A DNA stretch of 64,000 nucleotides from Brassica napus (Eukaryota > Streptophyta > Magnoliopsida > Brassicales > Brassicaceae). This document shows positions 46,840 through 57,933 of the stretch, in pieces. The position numbers and the translations under genes were made by a program. The stretch lies in assembly GCF_020379485.1 (NCBI RefSeq), contig NC_063446.1, forward strand, positions 10,773,597 through 10,837,596, read 5' to 3'. Position 1 is the first letter of the stretch. Each line of letters begins with the position of its first letter. The notes under the pieces were generated by a model. The model did no database searches. It was given only the letters and a program-made list of their open reading frames with translations, and had not been told where the DNA came from.

Positions 46840-47430
46840 TATACCGACGACATAGCGACGACCAAGGGTTTCGTTGAAGTTTGTAAAGGTCGTCGGTATA
46901 TTCCGACGAATTACCGACGACATGTGTTTCTAAAAAATTTCAATCATAAAAATCTGTAAATTTAGATGTCAAAACTATGAAAATAACACATAATAAGTGT
47001 TTAGTATAGTATTAGATCGCAACCGTTCAAATATAACAACTCATTAAAATATTTATGTATGCATATCATTGTTTTCATAACATCTCATCTTAACACTCAT
47101 ATACTTATACAATCATATTCATATAATCTTACATTACAAAAAATGTTGTTGTGTAAAATCGTGTTATAAAAACATTTTTATTGTTAAATCTTTTTGCAAA
47201 TACTATATATCTTATCAAAGATATGGATTTTGCATTTAGAAACTTGTAATCAACACCCTAAACACTAAGTCGTCGGAATTCCGTCGGAATATACTGACGA
47301 ACACATTCCGTCGGAATATACTGACGGACACCTTCCGTCGGAAATCCAATTTGCCCGGGAGAACCAAACCGCCATTTGGTATATTTTAATTATACCGACG
47401 GAATACTGACGAACCCGTGTCCGTCGGAAT
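46840..47430. repeat. internal block of CACTA subterminal-type repeats
   Basis: The words ACCGACGA, GTCGTCGGTATA and CCGTCGGAATATACTGACG recur between the two genes (46840-46925 and 47268-47430), although such arrays normally sit only at the element ends. The part just before 47435 acts as the upstream region of the TNPA-like gene. Confidence 0.8.
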
Positions 47431-47600
47431 CTTAAGATATAATAACCCTTCTTCTTCCTTCTTCGTTATTTCCGCCTCTCTCTTAAAACGAACTCTCTGC
47501 GGCGATTTCTCCATCTCTCCGGCGACTCCGGCCCTTCTCCACCTCTCTTCACCGGCGAATCCTCTTCTCACCCTCATATCTCTTCCCCAAACCCCAAATC

Positions 47601-49841
47601 ATGTAAGAATCATCTCAAACCTTATTTTACATCAATTGTTTAGGGTTTTGGAAGTTATATCTCAGATTTTAGGTTGTTTGATTGAAAATTTCAGGATTGA
47701 ATGGATAGTTTAGGATATATAAGTTAGGATTGTTGTTTGGATTGTTGTTTTAGTTTTTTTTTGGATTTTTTTTTTTTAAATTCAAAACGTTTTAATATTT
47801 ATAAAACGTTTTAATATTTATAAAACGTTTTTTGATTTTTAAAAACGTTTTTCAAGTTTCCAGTAATGAAATATATATAATAAAACGTTTTTAAAATTTT
47901 TTAAAAATATTTAACAACATTTTTCTATATTTATATATTTTTTATAATTTTATATACATACATATATATATAAATCATGTATAGTAAAAAATTTAAAATT
48001 TTTTATAATTTTTTATAAGTTTCCACTAATAAACAATGTATAATAAAACGTTTTTTAAAAAAATTTATAAATATTTAACAACATTTTTCTACATTTATAA
48101 ATTTTTTATAATTGGGTATACATATATATATATATATATATAAATCATGAATAATAAAAAAAAATTTATAAGTTTCTAGTAATAAACTATGTATAATAAA
48201 AGGTTTAATAGTTTTTTTTAAAACGTTTATAAATTTTTTTGTAAATATATAAATGAAAACATTAAAAACAGAAATGATTTGAAAATATTTTTGATGTATT
48301 AATTTTTTTTTTAGGGACGAGGATGAACCCCGCCCCGCAGCCCGTCTTCGACGTAGTTCGGTGAGCAGTTCCTGTGCATCGGGATCGTCTCTTGAACAAA
48401 ACTCGGTTTCCGCATATATTCCCGCTCCAGCTCTCGCTGCCCCTCGCGCTGCTGCTCAACAGGATCCGGGGATCATGCCAGTTCAACTATTGGTTCAACA
48501 ACCAGGTCGAGAGCATCTCCCGGTTCTCCAACCCAACCCACGACGAGGACATAGCACTTGGTTAGTATTTTTTTTATTTGTACATTTATGTTTTTTTCCT
48601 TTAATTAACTTACTAACTTGTATTTTTTTTAAAGGTTCACCAAGTCGAAAAATGGCATTAGCCGGAGCATCAACCAGATGATGTACTCCATGCCCCTTTT
48701 TGGATATCCAAAGTGGAGTGTGATCCCTTCCGACGAACGAGAGTTGTGGTTTCGTCAGTTTGCGGTATAGTAACTCTTCATTTTTTTAAAATTTTTACAT
48801 TTTTTTTAAATATATTTACTTATTAAATTATGTTTGTTTTGTAGCAAGAGTTCAACTGGCACTTCGATCTTACGGAAACAATCCGTAAGAAATTCAACGA
48901 AAAGGCCATGGACTCTTATACGAAGCAGATAAACGCGTGGAAGACAGTTTGGCAGAAGAACAAGAGGCCACGGTTCATCAACGGGACGGTGTGGGAGCAG
49001 TTGATAGCTCATTGGGAGAAGGAAGAAACTGCAGAGACGTCTTCTAGGAACTCCAAGAACCGGAAGAGCGATCGTGGCGGGAAAGGTATGTATGTGCACA
49101 ACCTCGGCGCTTGCTCTATGTCTACTAAGGAGAATGAACTTGTAAGTTTTTTATTATTATTTATCTTTATATTTTTTAAATAATTATTTTATATATTCCT
49201 TCGCTAATAAAGGCGGTTTTCTTAGATCGAAGCAAATGACGGTAATCCCGTTGATCGTCTCCAACTCATTAAGGTGGCTCACACTAACAAGACGACGGGT
49301 CAAATTCAGGACCCCGTGATCAAAGGTGTCGTTGATTTGGTGAAAGCTGAAATAGTATCTCAATCTCAGCCTCTCTATGATGACGACGATTCTACGGGAG
49401 CTTCAACCAACTTGTCTCTATTGCAAATAAATGAGATGGTTGAAAAGGTAATTTTTTTTATTAATATTTTTTTTTTATAATGTCGATTACTAACTTGTCC
49501 CTATTTACTAAATTTAAATATTTTTGTAGGCGGTTTCTAAAAGGAAAGGAGGCCGTTCAGCTGGGTTGGCCCGCCGTGCTTCTTCGTATCCGGCATCTTC
49601 TTCGCAAGCTTCGTATGCCGATCCCATGATTCTCGAGGAGCTACATGACAAAGATGAACGGATTGGGGCATTGGAGGAGCAGAACACCACTATCCTTTCT
49701 GAGAATGCCACTATCCGTTCGGAGAATGCCACTATCCGTTCGGAGAATGCCACTATCCTTGTTGAGTTGGCATCCCAGAAGAAGTTCAACACCGAGATAA
49801 TGCAGAAGCTAGATCGTTTGATGTCTTCGAGTTCATCTTAG
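47601..49841 (+). CDS. TNPA-like protein (Ptta/En/Spm, Transposase_24 family), intact
   Basis: Exons 47601-47602, 48315-48560, 48635-48764, 48845-49141, 49226-49447 and 49530-49841 give 1209 nt, 402 residues, without a stop. The start codon appears split by a 712-bp intron: AT at 47601-47602, donor GTAAGA, acceptor TTTTTTTTAG, then G at 48315, reading MDEDEPRPAARLRRSS. Residues ~85-330 match the plant En/Spm transposase_24 family (WSVIPSDERELWFRQFAQEF; KKFNEKAMDSYTKQ). A C-terminal heptad repeat (ENATIRS three or four times) should form a coiled coil. TNPA binds the subterminal repeats and regulates transposition and methylation. If the split start is wrong, translation could begin at a later Met, but the upstream frame is open throughout. 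Confidence 0.8.
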
Positions 49842-50049
49842 TTTTTTCGGCTTTTTTAAACTTTCTGAATGTTTTTTTTTATTTCGGTTTGTATGAATTT
49901 AAACTTTCTGAATGTTTTTTCCCTATTTCGGTTTGTATGAATTTAAATTCTATAATATTATTAGTTTTAAATTTCTGATTTTTTTAATTTATTAATTAAT
50001 TTTTAATATAAAAAAATATATAAAAATATAAAATTAATTTGTTTTTAAT

Positions 50050-50493
50050 ATTGGTATATTCCGACGAACTCTGGGCGTCGGAATATACTGACGGACAACG
50101 GTTCCTCGGAATATACCGACGAACCAACATCCGTCGGAATTTACCGACGAACCAATATCCGTCGGAATATACCGACGAACAAACGTCCGTCGGAATATAC
50201 CGAGGAATCCACTACGTCGGAATTGTCCGAGGAACGCTCTCCTTCGGTACATCGTTTTTCCGATGAACTCTGGTCTCGTGTGTCCGCATCGTAATATCGT
50301 CGGAAGTTCGTCAGAATGACGTTTCTCGGTATTCGTCAGAAAGTCGTCGGAAGTTCTGACGAAATTCCGACGAAATTTTTTTCCGACAAAACGATACCGA
50401 CAGACAGGTTCGTCAGAAATTCGTCGGAATCGGTCTATTCCGACGAATTTCTGACGATTTCGGCCATCAGAATCCTCTTGTTTTCTTGTAGTG
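50050..50493. repeat. 3' subterminal repeat array of the CACTA element
   Basis: Repeated GTCGGAATATACCGACGAAC-type words, ending in the terminal inverted repeat. Confidence 0.88.
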
Positions 50494-50812
50494 GATGCAG
50501 CTTTAGTGAAAATTATTTATAAAAAAAATGAAATGGGTGGTAGACTTTTAGAATTTAGACTAGTCCGGCCTAAGAGCAACTCGAATGGTGTTACCCACCA
50601 TTGGAATCTTTAGCTATATTATAATTTTTTTTTTCTTTTTCTTTTTTTTCAATATTTAAGGACTCTTATCATAATTATAGGTCCAAAGGTGTTATCCAAA
50701 ATGGAGTCCTTAGAATTTTTTTTTCTTCTTTTTAGTCTTAGAAATTTAAAATTTTAAAATTTGAAATTAAAAATTTTCATTTATTGAAATACAAAATGTA
50801 AACATACAATAA

Positions 50813-52101
50813 TTAAACATCTTCATCATTACCAAACTTGTTCCAAATATTTTGAATCAACTCATATTTCAACTGTCCATGTATGTGTGGGTCACGAACA
50901 CGACTCCGTATGTCAAGCATAGTACGGAGATTTGAAGGCTTCGGAGAATATGACATATCCACCTGTGAACTTCTACTCGAGTCTCCTTCTTCAAACTCTG
51001 ATGTATCATACTGAGTGTATCCATTGCGTTCATTTTCTACTATCATATTGTGCAGTATGATACATGTTCGCATAACCATCCCTATTTGTCTCTTGTCCCA
51101 CCAAATAGCCGGGTTTTTCACTATTGCAAATCGAGCTTGCAAAACTCCAAAAGCACGCTCCACATCTTTTCAGGTTGCTTCTTGAACTTTAGCAAATAAC
51201 TCTGCTTCAGGACGTTGAGGGTTTGAGATAGATTGGATAAATGTTGACCATTTTGGATATATGCCGTCTGTGAGGTAGTATGCCAAATCATACTGGTGCC
51301 CGTTGACCACATATTGTACCCTTGGAGCTCGACCTTGTAAAATGTCATCAAAAACAGGAGACCGATCGAGGACGTTAATATCGTTTAAGGTACCTGGAGG
51401 ACCAAAAAAAGCGTGTCATATCCAAAGATCTTCTGAAGCTACAGCCTCCAAGACAATTGTTGGCTTTCCTGATCCACGTGTGTACTGTCCTTTCCAGGCG
51501 GTTGGGCAATTTTTCCACTCCCAATGCATACAGTCGATGCTTCCTATCATCCCAGGAAAGCCGCGTATCTCTCCAATATCGAGTAGTCGTTGAAGATCCT
51601 CTGGAGTAGGTCTTCGTAGATACTCATCTCCAAATAATTGTATTACGCCTTCTGTGAAATTGCTTAAACATGAAAGTGTTGTGCTTTGACCAAGTCGGAG
51701 ATATTTGTCAACGGCGTCAGCAGCACAACCATAAGCAAGCATACGAAGAGCCGCCGTACACTTTTGGAGTGGAGATAGACCTAACCTCCCAGTTGCATCT
51801 TTTCTTTGTTGAAAGAAGGGAAAATTTTCTGAGAGGCGATCGACAATACGCATGAATACCACCTTGTTCATGCGGAAACGTCGTCTGAATAAATGAGGCG
51901 GAAATGTAGGATTTTCACTGAAGTAGTCATTCCAAGTCTTGTGTGGCCCTCTTCGCGGTTTCGTTCGACATATGCACGTTTGCTTTGTTTCTTTGTTTGG
52001 TTGTTGACGATGTTGTTGTATGTGTCTTCAATATATTCATCGACAGTCTTATCCAATGCCGCATTCAATCTTCGATCGCCTTCATCTCCCATACTGCCCA
52101 A
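50813..52101 (-). pseudogene. PIF/Harbinger DDE transposase (HARBI1-like), full length but broken
   Basis: Begins at 52101 (MGSMGDEGDRRLN) and ends at 50813 (NKFGNDEDV). N-terminal helical part, then the DDE_Tnp_4 core: Asp in GSIDCMHWEWKN, Asp in the NDINVLDRS region, Glu in [11 protein letters not shown]. Breaks: a one-base loss near 51925 shifts the frame, one Trp codon in the WHAFFGPPG region is now TGA, and one Arg codon before KDVERAFG is TGA. The order and length fit a complete ancestral gene with no intron seen. It would act with ORF1 at TAA target sites. Confidence 0.92.
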
Positions 52102-52108
52102 TAAAAAA

Positions 52109-52430
52109 ATTACTAATCATGTTTTAGAATCATTTTAGAGTTAAAAATATTAAAAAATTACTAATCATGTTTTAGAATCATTTTAGAGTAAAAAAAAATA
52201 AAAAAAATACTAATCATGTTTTAGAATCATTTTAGAGTAAAAAAATGAAAAAATTATTAATCATGTTTTAGAATCATTTTAGAGTAAAAAAAAAAGATAT
52301 TACTAATCATGTTTTAGAATCATTTTAGAGTAAAAAAAAAAATATTACTAATCATGTTTTAGAATCATTTTAGAGTAAAAAAAAATAAAAAAATTACTAA
52401 TCAGCTTTTAGAATCATATGAGATTAAAAA
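52109..52430. repeat. ~47-bp tandem repeat, about seven copies
   Basis: The unit is TTACTAATCATGTTTTAGAA followed by TCATTTTAGAGT and an A-run of varying length. It lies between ORF1 and the transposase, in the transposase's leader. Confidence 0.93.
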
Positions 52431-52952
52431 AAAATTACTTTACTTGATAAGTTGTGATTTGAGAAGTAGTTGTGTCTTAACTTGTTGGTTTTATTGCCGT
52501 GAATTTTAGAGAAGTAGAAGAGGAGTAAAGAATGGTTTAAGTTTCATCACTTGTTGGTTTTCTTGGCGTGACATGATACAAGCAAAGTTTGCTTCAAAGC
52601 TTGGAATAAGAAGAAAGAGATTTCATTGATGAGATGATACAAGGGAAGTTCAAATTACAAAGCAACAGATACTGACTTATAAATAGAAGTTCAAAATACA
52701 AAGAACCAACAAGCACAAAGCAACCCGTGACTCTCCGTGACACATACATCCCGTGACACATACAACCACAAGCAAGCATACAGAAAAAGCAAATGAAATG
52801 ACCCGTGACTGAACAAGGAAGGGACACCATCTTTTGTCTTCATCTCGCACATGTCTTTACTGATCCTGAAACAAAGCAACAACCACAGAAGTCAGTAAAG
52901 GAAACAAAGCAAAATAATAAAGCAAACAAGTTAATCTAAAGCTAACAAACCA

Positions 52953-53650
52953 TCAAGACAACATTTCAGATAACAGTTTTGTTTTCAGTGCTAATTCCAT
53001 ATCAGACAGTGGCTCAGGTTTTGCAAGCAAACTTTCAAGCAAACTTTGCCTTGAGATTTGCTTTTTAATCTCCATCATCCCTTCAAGCTTGGTTAATTCT
53101 TCATCTTTTCATGTTTTCTTTCTCTTACCCGCAGCCTTCGCAGCCTTAACCCCAATTGGTCTATCTTCTGGTTCTGCAACCGGAGTATCCGCGGTTTTGC
53201 GCTTATCCTTGTCCTTCTCCAGATAGGTGGAGCACCATTTGACATCATGCCTAAGCTCCCTCCACGCGTGTTCCAAGTTGAACTTCATGTTCTGGTCACT
53301 GTTGAAGATATCCAAGGCAGCCTTCATCACATCGTTGTCATTTTGACCGCTTCTCTGCTTCCTCTTGGCACTGTCCCAACGAGAAGAGGACTGGAGTTGT
53401 AGAACTCGACAATCCTCTTCCAGAAGGCTGCACCTTTTTGTTCGTTACCAACGATTGCGTCTTTGCTAGTGTTGAGCCAAGCACCCACCAGGATTAAATT
53501 CTCCTTCACAGACTACTTTCTCCTCTCTTTGACACTTGGTTCTTGCGGTGTTTGGGTAGGAGTTTGGGGACTAAACAAAGGAGTCTCTGCAGAGTCAAGG
53601 TCGACTGACCCTTGGCTCGCTAAGAGATTAACAAAACTAGAGCTTGCCAT
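52953..53650 (-). pseudogene. PIF/Harbinger ORF1 (Myb/trihelix-like DNA-binding), broken
   Basis: Starts MASSSFVNLLASQGSVDLDS at 53650 and ends with LKTKLLSEMLS at 52953. The Myb/trihelix-like part reads LILVGAWLNTSKDAIVGNEQ and FWKRIVEFYNSS; the C-terminal NAM-associated-like part reads FNLEHAWRELRHDVKWC. A Trp codon in the first helix is a stop (TAG), a deletion with frameshift follows VGTVPRG, and a TGA interrupts after GKRKKT. ORF1 proteins bind element ends and help the transposase. A much shorter relative remains at 9462-9587. Confidence 0.85.
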
Positions 53651-53896
53651 TTAAGATGAAGTGTGATTCTCTCCTAGTATTCTACTACAATTAAATAAGG
53701 GATTCTACATTGAATCCTAGTAGAAAACTGTCTTATCAGAACAGCTACAAGCAATTTAATGAAGTTTTACTATCCAAAATGCAGTTAGGGTCTATTTAAT
53801 GAAGTATTTTTTTCCTAACTACACAGTTACCGACAGTCCTATCTGTTTCAATTCGAACAGCTTTGTTCTCTAACCAGGAAACTATTGCGGTTGAGT

Positions 53897-54423
53897 TTAA
53901 AGACTAACCTCAAGTTCAGAAACCCGGTTGACCAACATTTTAATCTGTTCCTGAACAGACATAAGACAAACCAAAACACATTGGTTAGAAAGATTGCCGG
54001 TAACACAATTTTTATGATACCGGAAAAAATATACTCACCTTAAGTGCCTCACACTCTCTAAGAAGGTTCTCATGGCGGAGAACTTTCAGTTTGAGCCTCT
54101 CAACCTCTTCTTGCACGCCAATAACCCATGGTTGCCTGTAATGCAGACCGTCATTCTGCCAAAAGGAAAAAAATTTGTCAAATAGCAAACATATAACCCG
54201 TAATAAATGAAAGAGATAGAAATAAACTTCATACCTCGAAGTCTTTGCAGATGAAGTATCTTTTCCCAGGGAAGTAGTCATATGTATCCTCTTCATCTAC
54301 AATTTCCTTCGTGATTGATCCACAGGGGCACAGTTGGAGAATCCCCTGCATCGAATTTGATACGAAATCAACCCTCTGGTAGTATGCTTTGTGTGCTTTC
54401 ATATCTCACTGTTCTTCATCCAT
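53897..54423 (-). pseudogene. GRF-type zinc-finger gene of Harbinger element 2, damaged start
   Basis: Exon-like blocks on the minus strand are about 54423-54239, 54155-54039 and 53939-53897. After MDEEQ a TGA (54408-54406) stops the frame. Downstream the frame is open from MKAHKAYY through the GRF finger (LCPCGSITKEIVDEED; YFPGKRYFICKDFE), DGLHYRQPWVIGVQEEVERL and a coiled-coil end MLVNRVSELEV. It could still be translated from the later Met. It is the counterpart of the intact gene at 8553-9088 and lies in the same relative position in its element. Confidence 0.8.
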
Positions 54424-54449
54424 TTCAGAACCTGCATTAGAGTAAAAAA

Positions 54450-54715
54450 AATTCAAATGAAGAACCAAAACCTTAATCGATTGTGAACTCAATCGATTAA
54501 ACCTCTAATCGAGACGATAACAACAAACAACCAAAGCAAAAATGAAAAAGAAAACAAACCCAGACGATTCTTATTAAAAAAAAAACATTCAAATCAAGAA
54601 CCAAAACCTTAATCGATTGTGAACTCAATCGATTAAACCTCTAATCGAGACGATAACAACAAACAACCAAAGCAAAAATGAAAAAAAAAAAACAAACCAA
54701 GACGAAAACCCTAAA
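54450..54715. repeat. two-copy tandem repeat (~138 bp) in the GRF gene leader
   Basis: Two near-identical blocks contain AACCTTAATCGATTGTGAAC, TCAATCGATTAAACCTC and CTAATCGAGACGATAACAAC. The position corresponds to the 120-bp repeat of element 1. Confidence 0.88.
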
Positions 54716-55156
54716 TCGATAAAAATCCCCAATCCGATTTCAAACCCTAGATTTTATAAAACACCTCAATCGAACCCTAAAACGTGATGAAATCAACATG
54801 CATAAACTCGAGAAGGAAAAAAAAAAGATTAAGATCGGATTTTACCTTCACAAGTCGGGATCGCAAATCGCCTCTCTGTCGCCTCTCCTTCTCCTCTGCT
54901 TTTTTTTTCGGGTTCGAGATACAATGAGGTTGGGTCGCGTGTTTTTTCTCTCCCCTCACTAGAGACAACACAAAAACGGACCAATCATAGTGTGCCAGCA
55001 CGATAAAGACTTCCGTATTTTAATCCTTAATTAAGGATCATCCTTAGCTAAGGATCATCCTTAACTTTCCCCTCATCTTTTAATATTTCTTTAATCAAAA
55101 AGCATTAAGGATTTTTCCTAAGGATTGCCTCTTTAATACCGTTGTACATGCTCTAA

Positions 55157-55768
55157 GAAACCCGATAAACGCTCTGTTTTCTTCTGATCTAAACTCTTCG
55201 AGCTGTGACCTATTATGTCTAGTATCGTCCGAGTAGGACTGAATCAAGCCTAATAATATGCACACAGATTTGACATATCTATTCTCTGCAGGTTGATGGG
55301 ATTTTTTTTGATTAATGTCAACCTCAACGTGCCCACTAACAGATGCTTTAAGCAACGTGGCATGATCTCCATCGTCCTTTTAGATACATATTTCTAAAGA
55401 AGATGATTTTTACTTCTTGGTGTACTACAGAATTTATGCTATGATCTAAACCTAGCTTCATCTTCCGAGGCAACAAGATACGGTAATACGCAGTTGGTGT
55501 TTTGACTTTTGAGACCTTGCCTTCTTGAAATAAAGCCCAATGCAGAAAAGAGAAGACTTTTGTCAGCTGTGAGAAGACCAAGTCTCTTGTCAATTTCAGA
55601 ATCGTGGTGTGCCACAAACTAAGACAGACTCTTTTTTAACACAACAAAACGTGAAACCCACCAGAGATATACAAAGGTTTACAAAAGGAAAAGCCAACAA
55701 TCACATAGACACATACATTAGCCTCAGACCTTGTCTCTGTCTTTTCTTTTTAACATAACAACTAATAG
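55157..55768. other. spacer between Harbinger element 2 and the small basic gene
   Basis: No coding signal is convincing. The last ~100 bases should hold the promoter and leader of the gene at 55769. Confidence 0.4.
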
Positions 55769-56212
55769 ATGAGAGGGTCTGCGTCGTTGGTCACGTTAAA
55801 CCACAAGATTCTCCGACCGTGTAGGAAACTCCTGATCAGAATCACCAAGAGCTGTCCTCGGCGCCAAACCCGGCATTTGAAACTCAAGAAAGCTTCTTCT
55901 TCTTCTTCAAGAAAGCCAGGGAACAAGGTTACCAAGGTGGTGGCCTTGTTCTTCCTCTCTTTCCATAAGAAGAAGCAGAAGAAAGAGAAGATGAAGAGGC
56001 TCAACGAACTAAGGAGCTACTCCCACGCTGTCAGTGACCAGAAGAAGACAAAGAAGAAGGCCTCAGCAGACCAAGAATCAAGCAAGAAGAAAGTGTTTCC
56101 ATCAAGACTCAAAATGTCTTGGCTTGGTCAAGGTAAGGGTACCAACAACACACACAAAGTTCCACAAGATCAGGATCCACGTAGAGACAGCACAAGCGCA
56201 TTCATTCCGTGA
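55769..56212 (+). CDS. small, very basic hypothetical protein
   Basis: A single-exon ORF of 147 residues (ATG at 55769, stop at 56212). I do not recognise a family. It is rich in Lys, Arg and Ser, with basic clusters (FHKKKQKKEKMKR; KKTKKKASADQ) that could serve as nuclear signals, and a conserved-looking start (ILRPCRKLLIRITKSCP). No membrane span or signal peptide is seen. Its codon use looks like a normal plant gene and no transposon end is near. It may be a lineage-specific gene; its antisense ORF (55762-56004) is weaker. Confidence 0.55.
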   Translation: MRGSASLVTLNHKILRPCRKLLIRITKSCPRRQTRHLKLKKASSSSSRKPGNKVTKVVALFFLSFHKKKQKKEKMKRLNELRSYSHAVSDQKKTKKKASADQESSKKKVFPSRLKMSWLGQGKGTNNTHKVPQDQDPRRDSTSAFIP

Positions 56213-57744
56213 TGTTGTGAAACAAAAGAACAGCCGAGATCAAATTTATCAACATCAACTCCATTTTTCAATGTACACTAAAGAAATTTATCCTCTGTAG
56301 CTCGAGATTATTTATGTGTACAAATATTGATGCATATGACGATATTGTATGGAGAAAAATGTGATAATCAGAATCAAACCAATGATTTTAAATTTCAGGA
56401 ATCCAAAACATTTAAATACAAAAAAAGAGAAGATAGACATTGGATCTTTATACATCTATCATACAAGCACGGACCATTTGCTTCATTCCCTAGCTATACT
56501 TAGGCATGTCAACTCACCGATACTAGTGAGAAGTTTGATACATCGTGAATTATTATTCTCCGACCAGTTCTTAGCAGCACCTCCATTGTAATAGGACCTA
56601 TAAACAGAGAAAAAAAAAGGAGAAATAAAAATGAAGAACTGAAAAGCTTAGACCTTCCTTCTACCCTCGAGGAACATAGAAAAATGTTGCTATAAACCCT
56701 TTTCATTTTAACTCTGTATCCTTAACACCATATCCCATTTGAAGCTAAGCGTTTAACACATTAACCAGCATTACAATGAATGATTATCTAGAAACTGAGA
56801 GTACGCAAAGAAACTGTATTCAGCTAAACCCTTACTGAAACAACCACATACAAAAAAACAAGTCCAACGAAGCAAGTAACTGGAAACGCAGAAAGATTCA
56901 ACAACTCATATTGCAGCTGCAAGAATCTAAGGAAACAAAAAAAAATGAAAACAAGTGGAGAAAGTCTTACTATTCGGAGAAAATGAAGCTGGAGCGAAGT
57001 AGTGGTAGCTGAAAAGAAAAGAAACCACGACAATGTTAGCGGTGGGAAAGAGCAAGTGTGAGTTTCAAACCAGAGAGAGAGAGAGTTAAGAGTGAGTTTA
57101 AGTAAAGTAATGATCTTTGGTGAGCCGCGTGGTTACAGTTCTGCACAGAGCACGTTTATCAAGAGAGTGAGAAAGAGACTTTGTTTTTGGTCTCGACGTT
57201 TCGTGTTTCCAACATCCTCTTCGCGTTCTTGATCAAGAAAAAACTTTCCCCGCTTCAAATTGCTTAATGGATATGGGCCTTAATGGGCAGAAACAAACAA
57301 TGTGATGAAGTATATGGTGAAAGCTCTTTTTTGGGCCTGAACATTAATCTTTTGGCCCACTCAAACAGAGTTTTAAGTATACAATGAAACCTCGAAAGAA
57401 AATAAAAATAAAAAAAATCGAATTTAAAATCATATAATTGAAAACTATAATTTTTTTTATTTTTTTATTTTAATGGATTATTTGAATGGAGATGAAAGAT
57501 AACACCACCCTATTTGTTTTTTTCCATGTTCGAAACTACGCTAGACTCTAGTTGGACGGCAATCCCAGAACTAATGAATTACCAAAAAATCGGGAATTAA
57601 GTGGGGTATACTATGCATAACTTAATTTTAAACATAATTAGACAGTGACAAATAAAAGATATACAATATCGAAGATTTGTAAGGAGACATCATATTAGAA
57701 ATCTTAATAGAAACTGAGACATGTAACTTAACATACTAACCTTG
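56213..57744. other. spacer with a possible minus-strand gene remnant (56500-57110)
   Basis: Reading leftwards from about 57180 the sequence looks like a plant leader with CT-rich stretches and splice-like sites. A later exon-like block between AG near 56602 and GT near 56510 contains MEVLLRTGRRIIIHDVSNFS. TGGGCC-type elements (57275-57360) lie upstream. No family is recognised and no complete ORF exists, so this may be a truncated gene. Confidence 0.35.
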
Positions 57745-57933
57745 CTAAGTAGATTGTGAATCAAGGGAGAGAGGAATATCTTGATATACATCTGGTTCAA
57801 ACTCTATGTCCACAACGTATTCCTCATCTTCTTCAGACTCAAAGTCATCATCATATACTTGCAGCTGTTGGTTGATTATCCATCCTTTTAACCTTGAAAA
57901 CATGATTGACTTCCTGGTCACTGAAACCATCAA
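57745..57933 (-). CDS. short acidic hypothetical ORF or exon
   Basis: 62 residues. Basic N-terminal part (RKSIMFSRLKGWII), then a strongly acidic stretch (DDDFESEEDEEYVVDIEFEP). No family is recognised. It could be one exon of a decayed gene. Confidence 0.25.
   Translation of the reverse strand: MMVSVTRKSIMFSRLKGWIINQQLQVYDDDFESEEDEEYVVDIEFEPDVYQDIPLSLDSQST

Larger units (their letters stand above)
42633..50493 (+). mobile_element. CACTA (En/Spm-like) transposon
   Basis: The element begins CACTACAAGAAAACA and ends TGTTTTCTTGTAGTG, with a 3-bp target duplication GAT on each side (42630-42632 and 50494-50496). It is 7861 bp long. Subterminal arrays of CCGACGGAATTCCGACGA-type words fill the first ~370 and last ~440 bp. 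It carries a broken TNP2 transposase (43099-46791) and an intact TNPA-like gene (47601-49841), both plus strand. Confidence 0.97.
50574..55153 (-). mobile_element. PIF/Harbinger element 2, three-gene type
   Basis: TAA target duplications lie at 50571-50573 and 55154-55156. Read on the minus strand, the element starts GAGCATGTACAACGG and ends with the reverse of GAGCAACTCGAATGGTG, the same end types as element 1. It is 4580 bp long. In its own orientation the order is: two-copy leader repeat, GRF gene (damaged), ORF1 Myb/trihelix-like gene (damaged), a 47-bp tandem repeat, and the DDE transposase (damaged). It inserted 77 bp from the end of the CACTA element. Confidence 0.9.

Noticed and set aside
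57299..57346. Box C/D-like RNA (GTGATGA and CCTGA)
   Set aside because: The distance between boxes is only about 40 bases, too short for a C/D snoRNA, and no guide was found.
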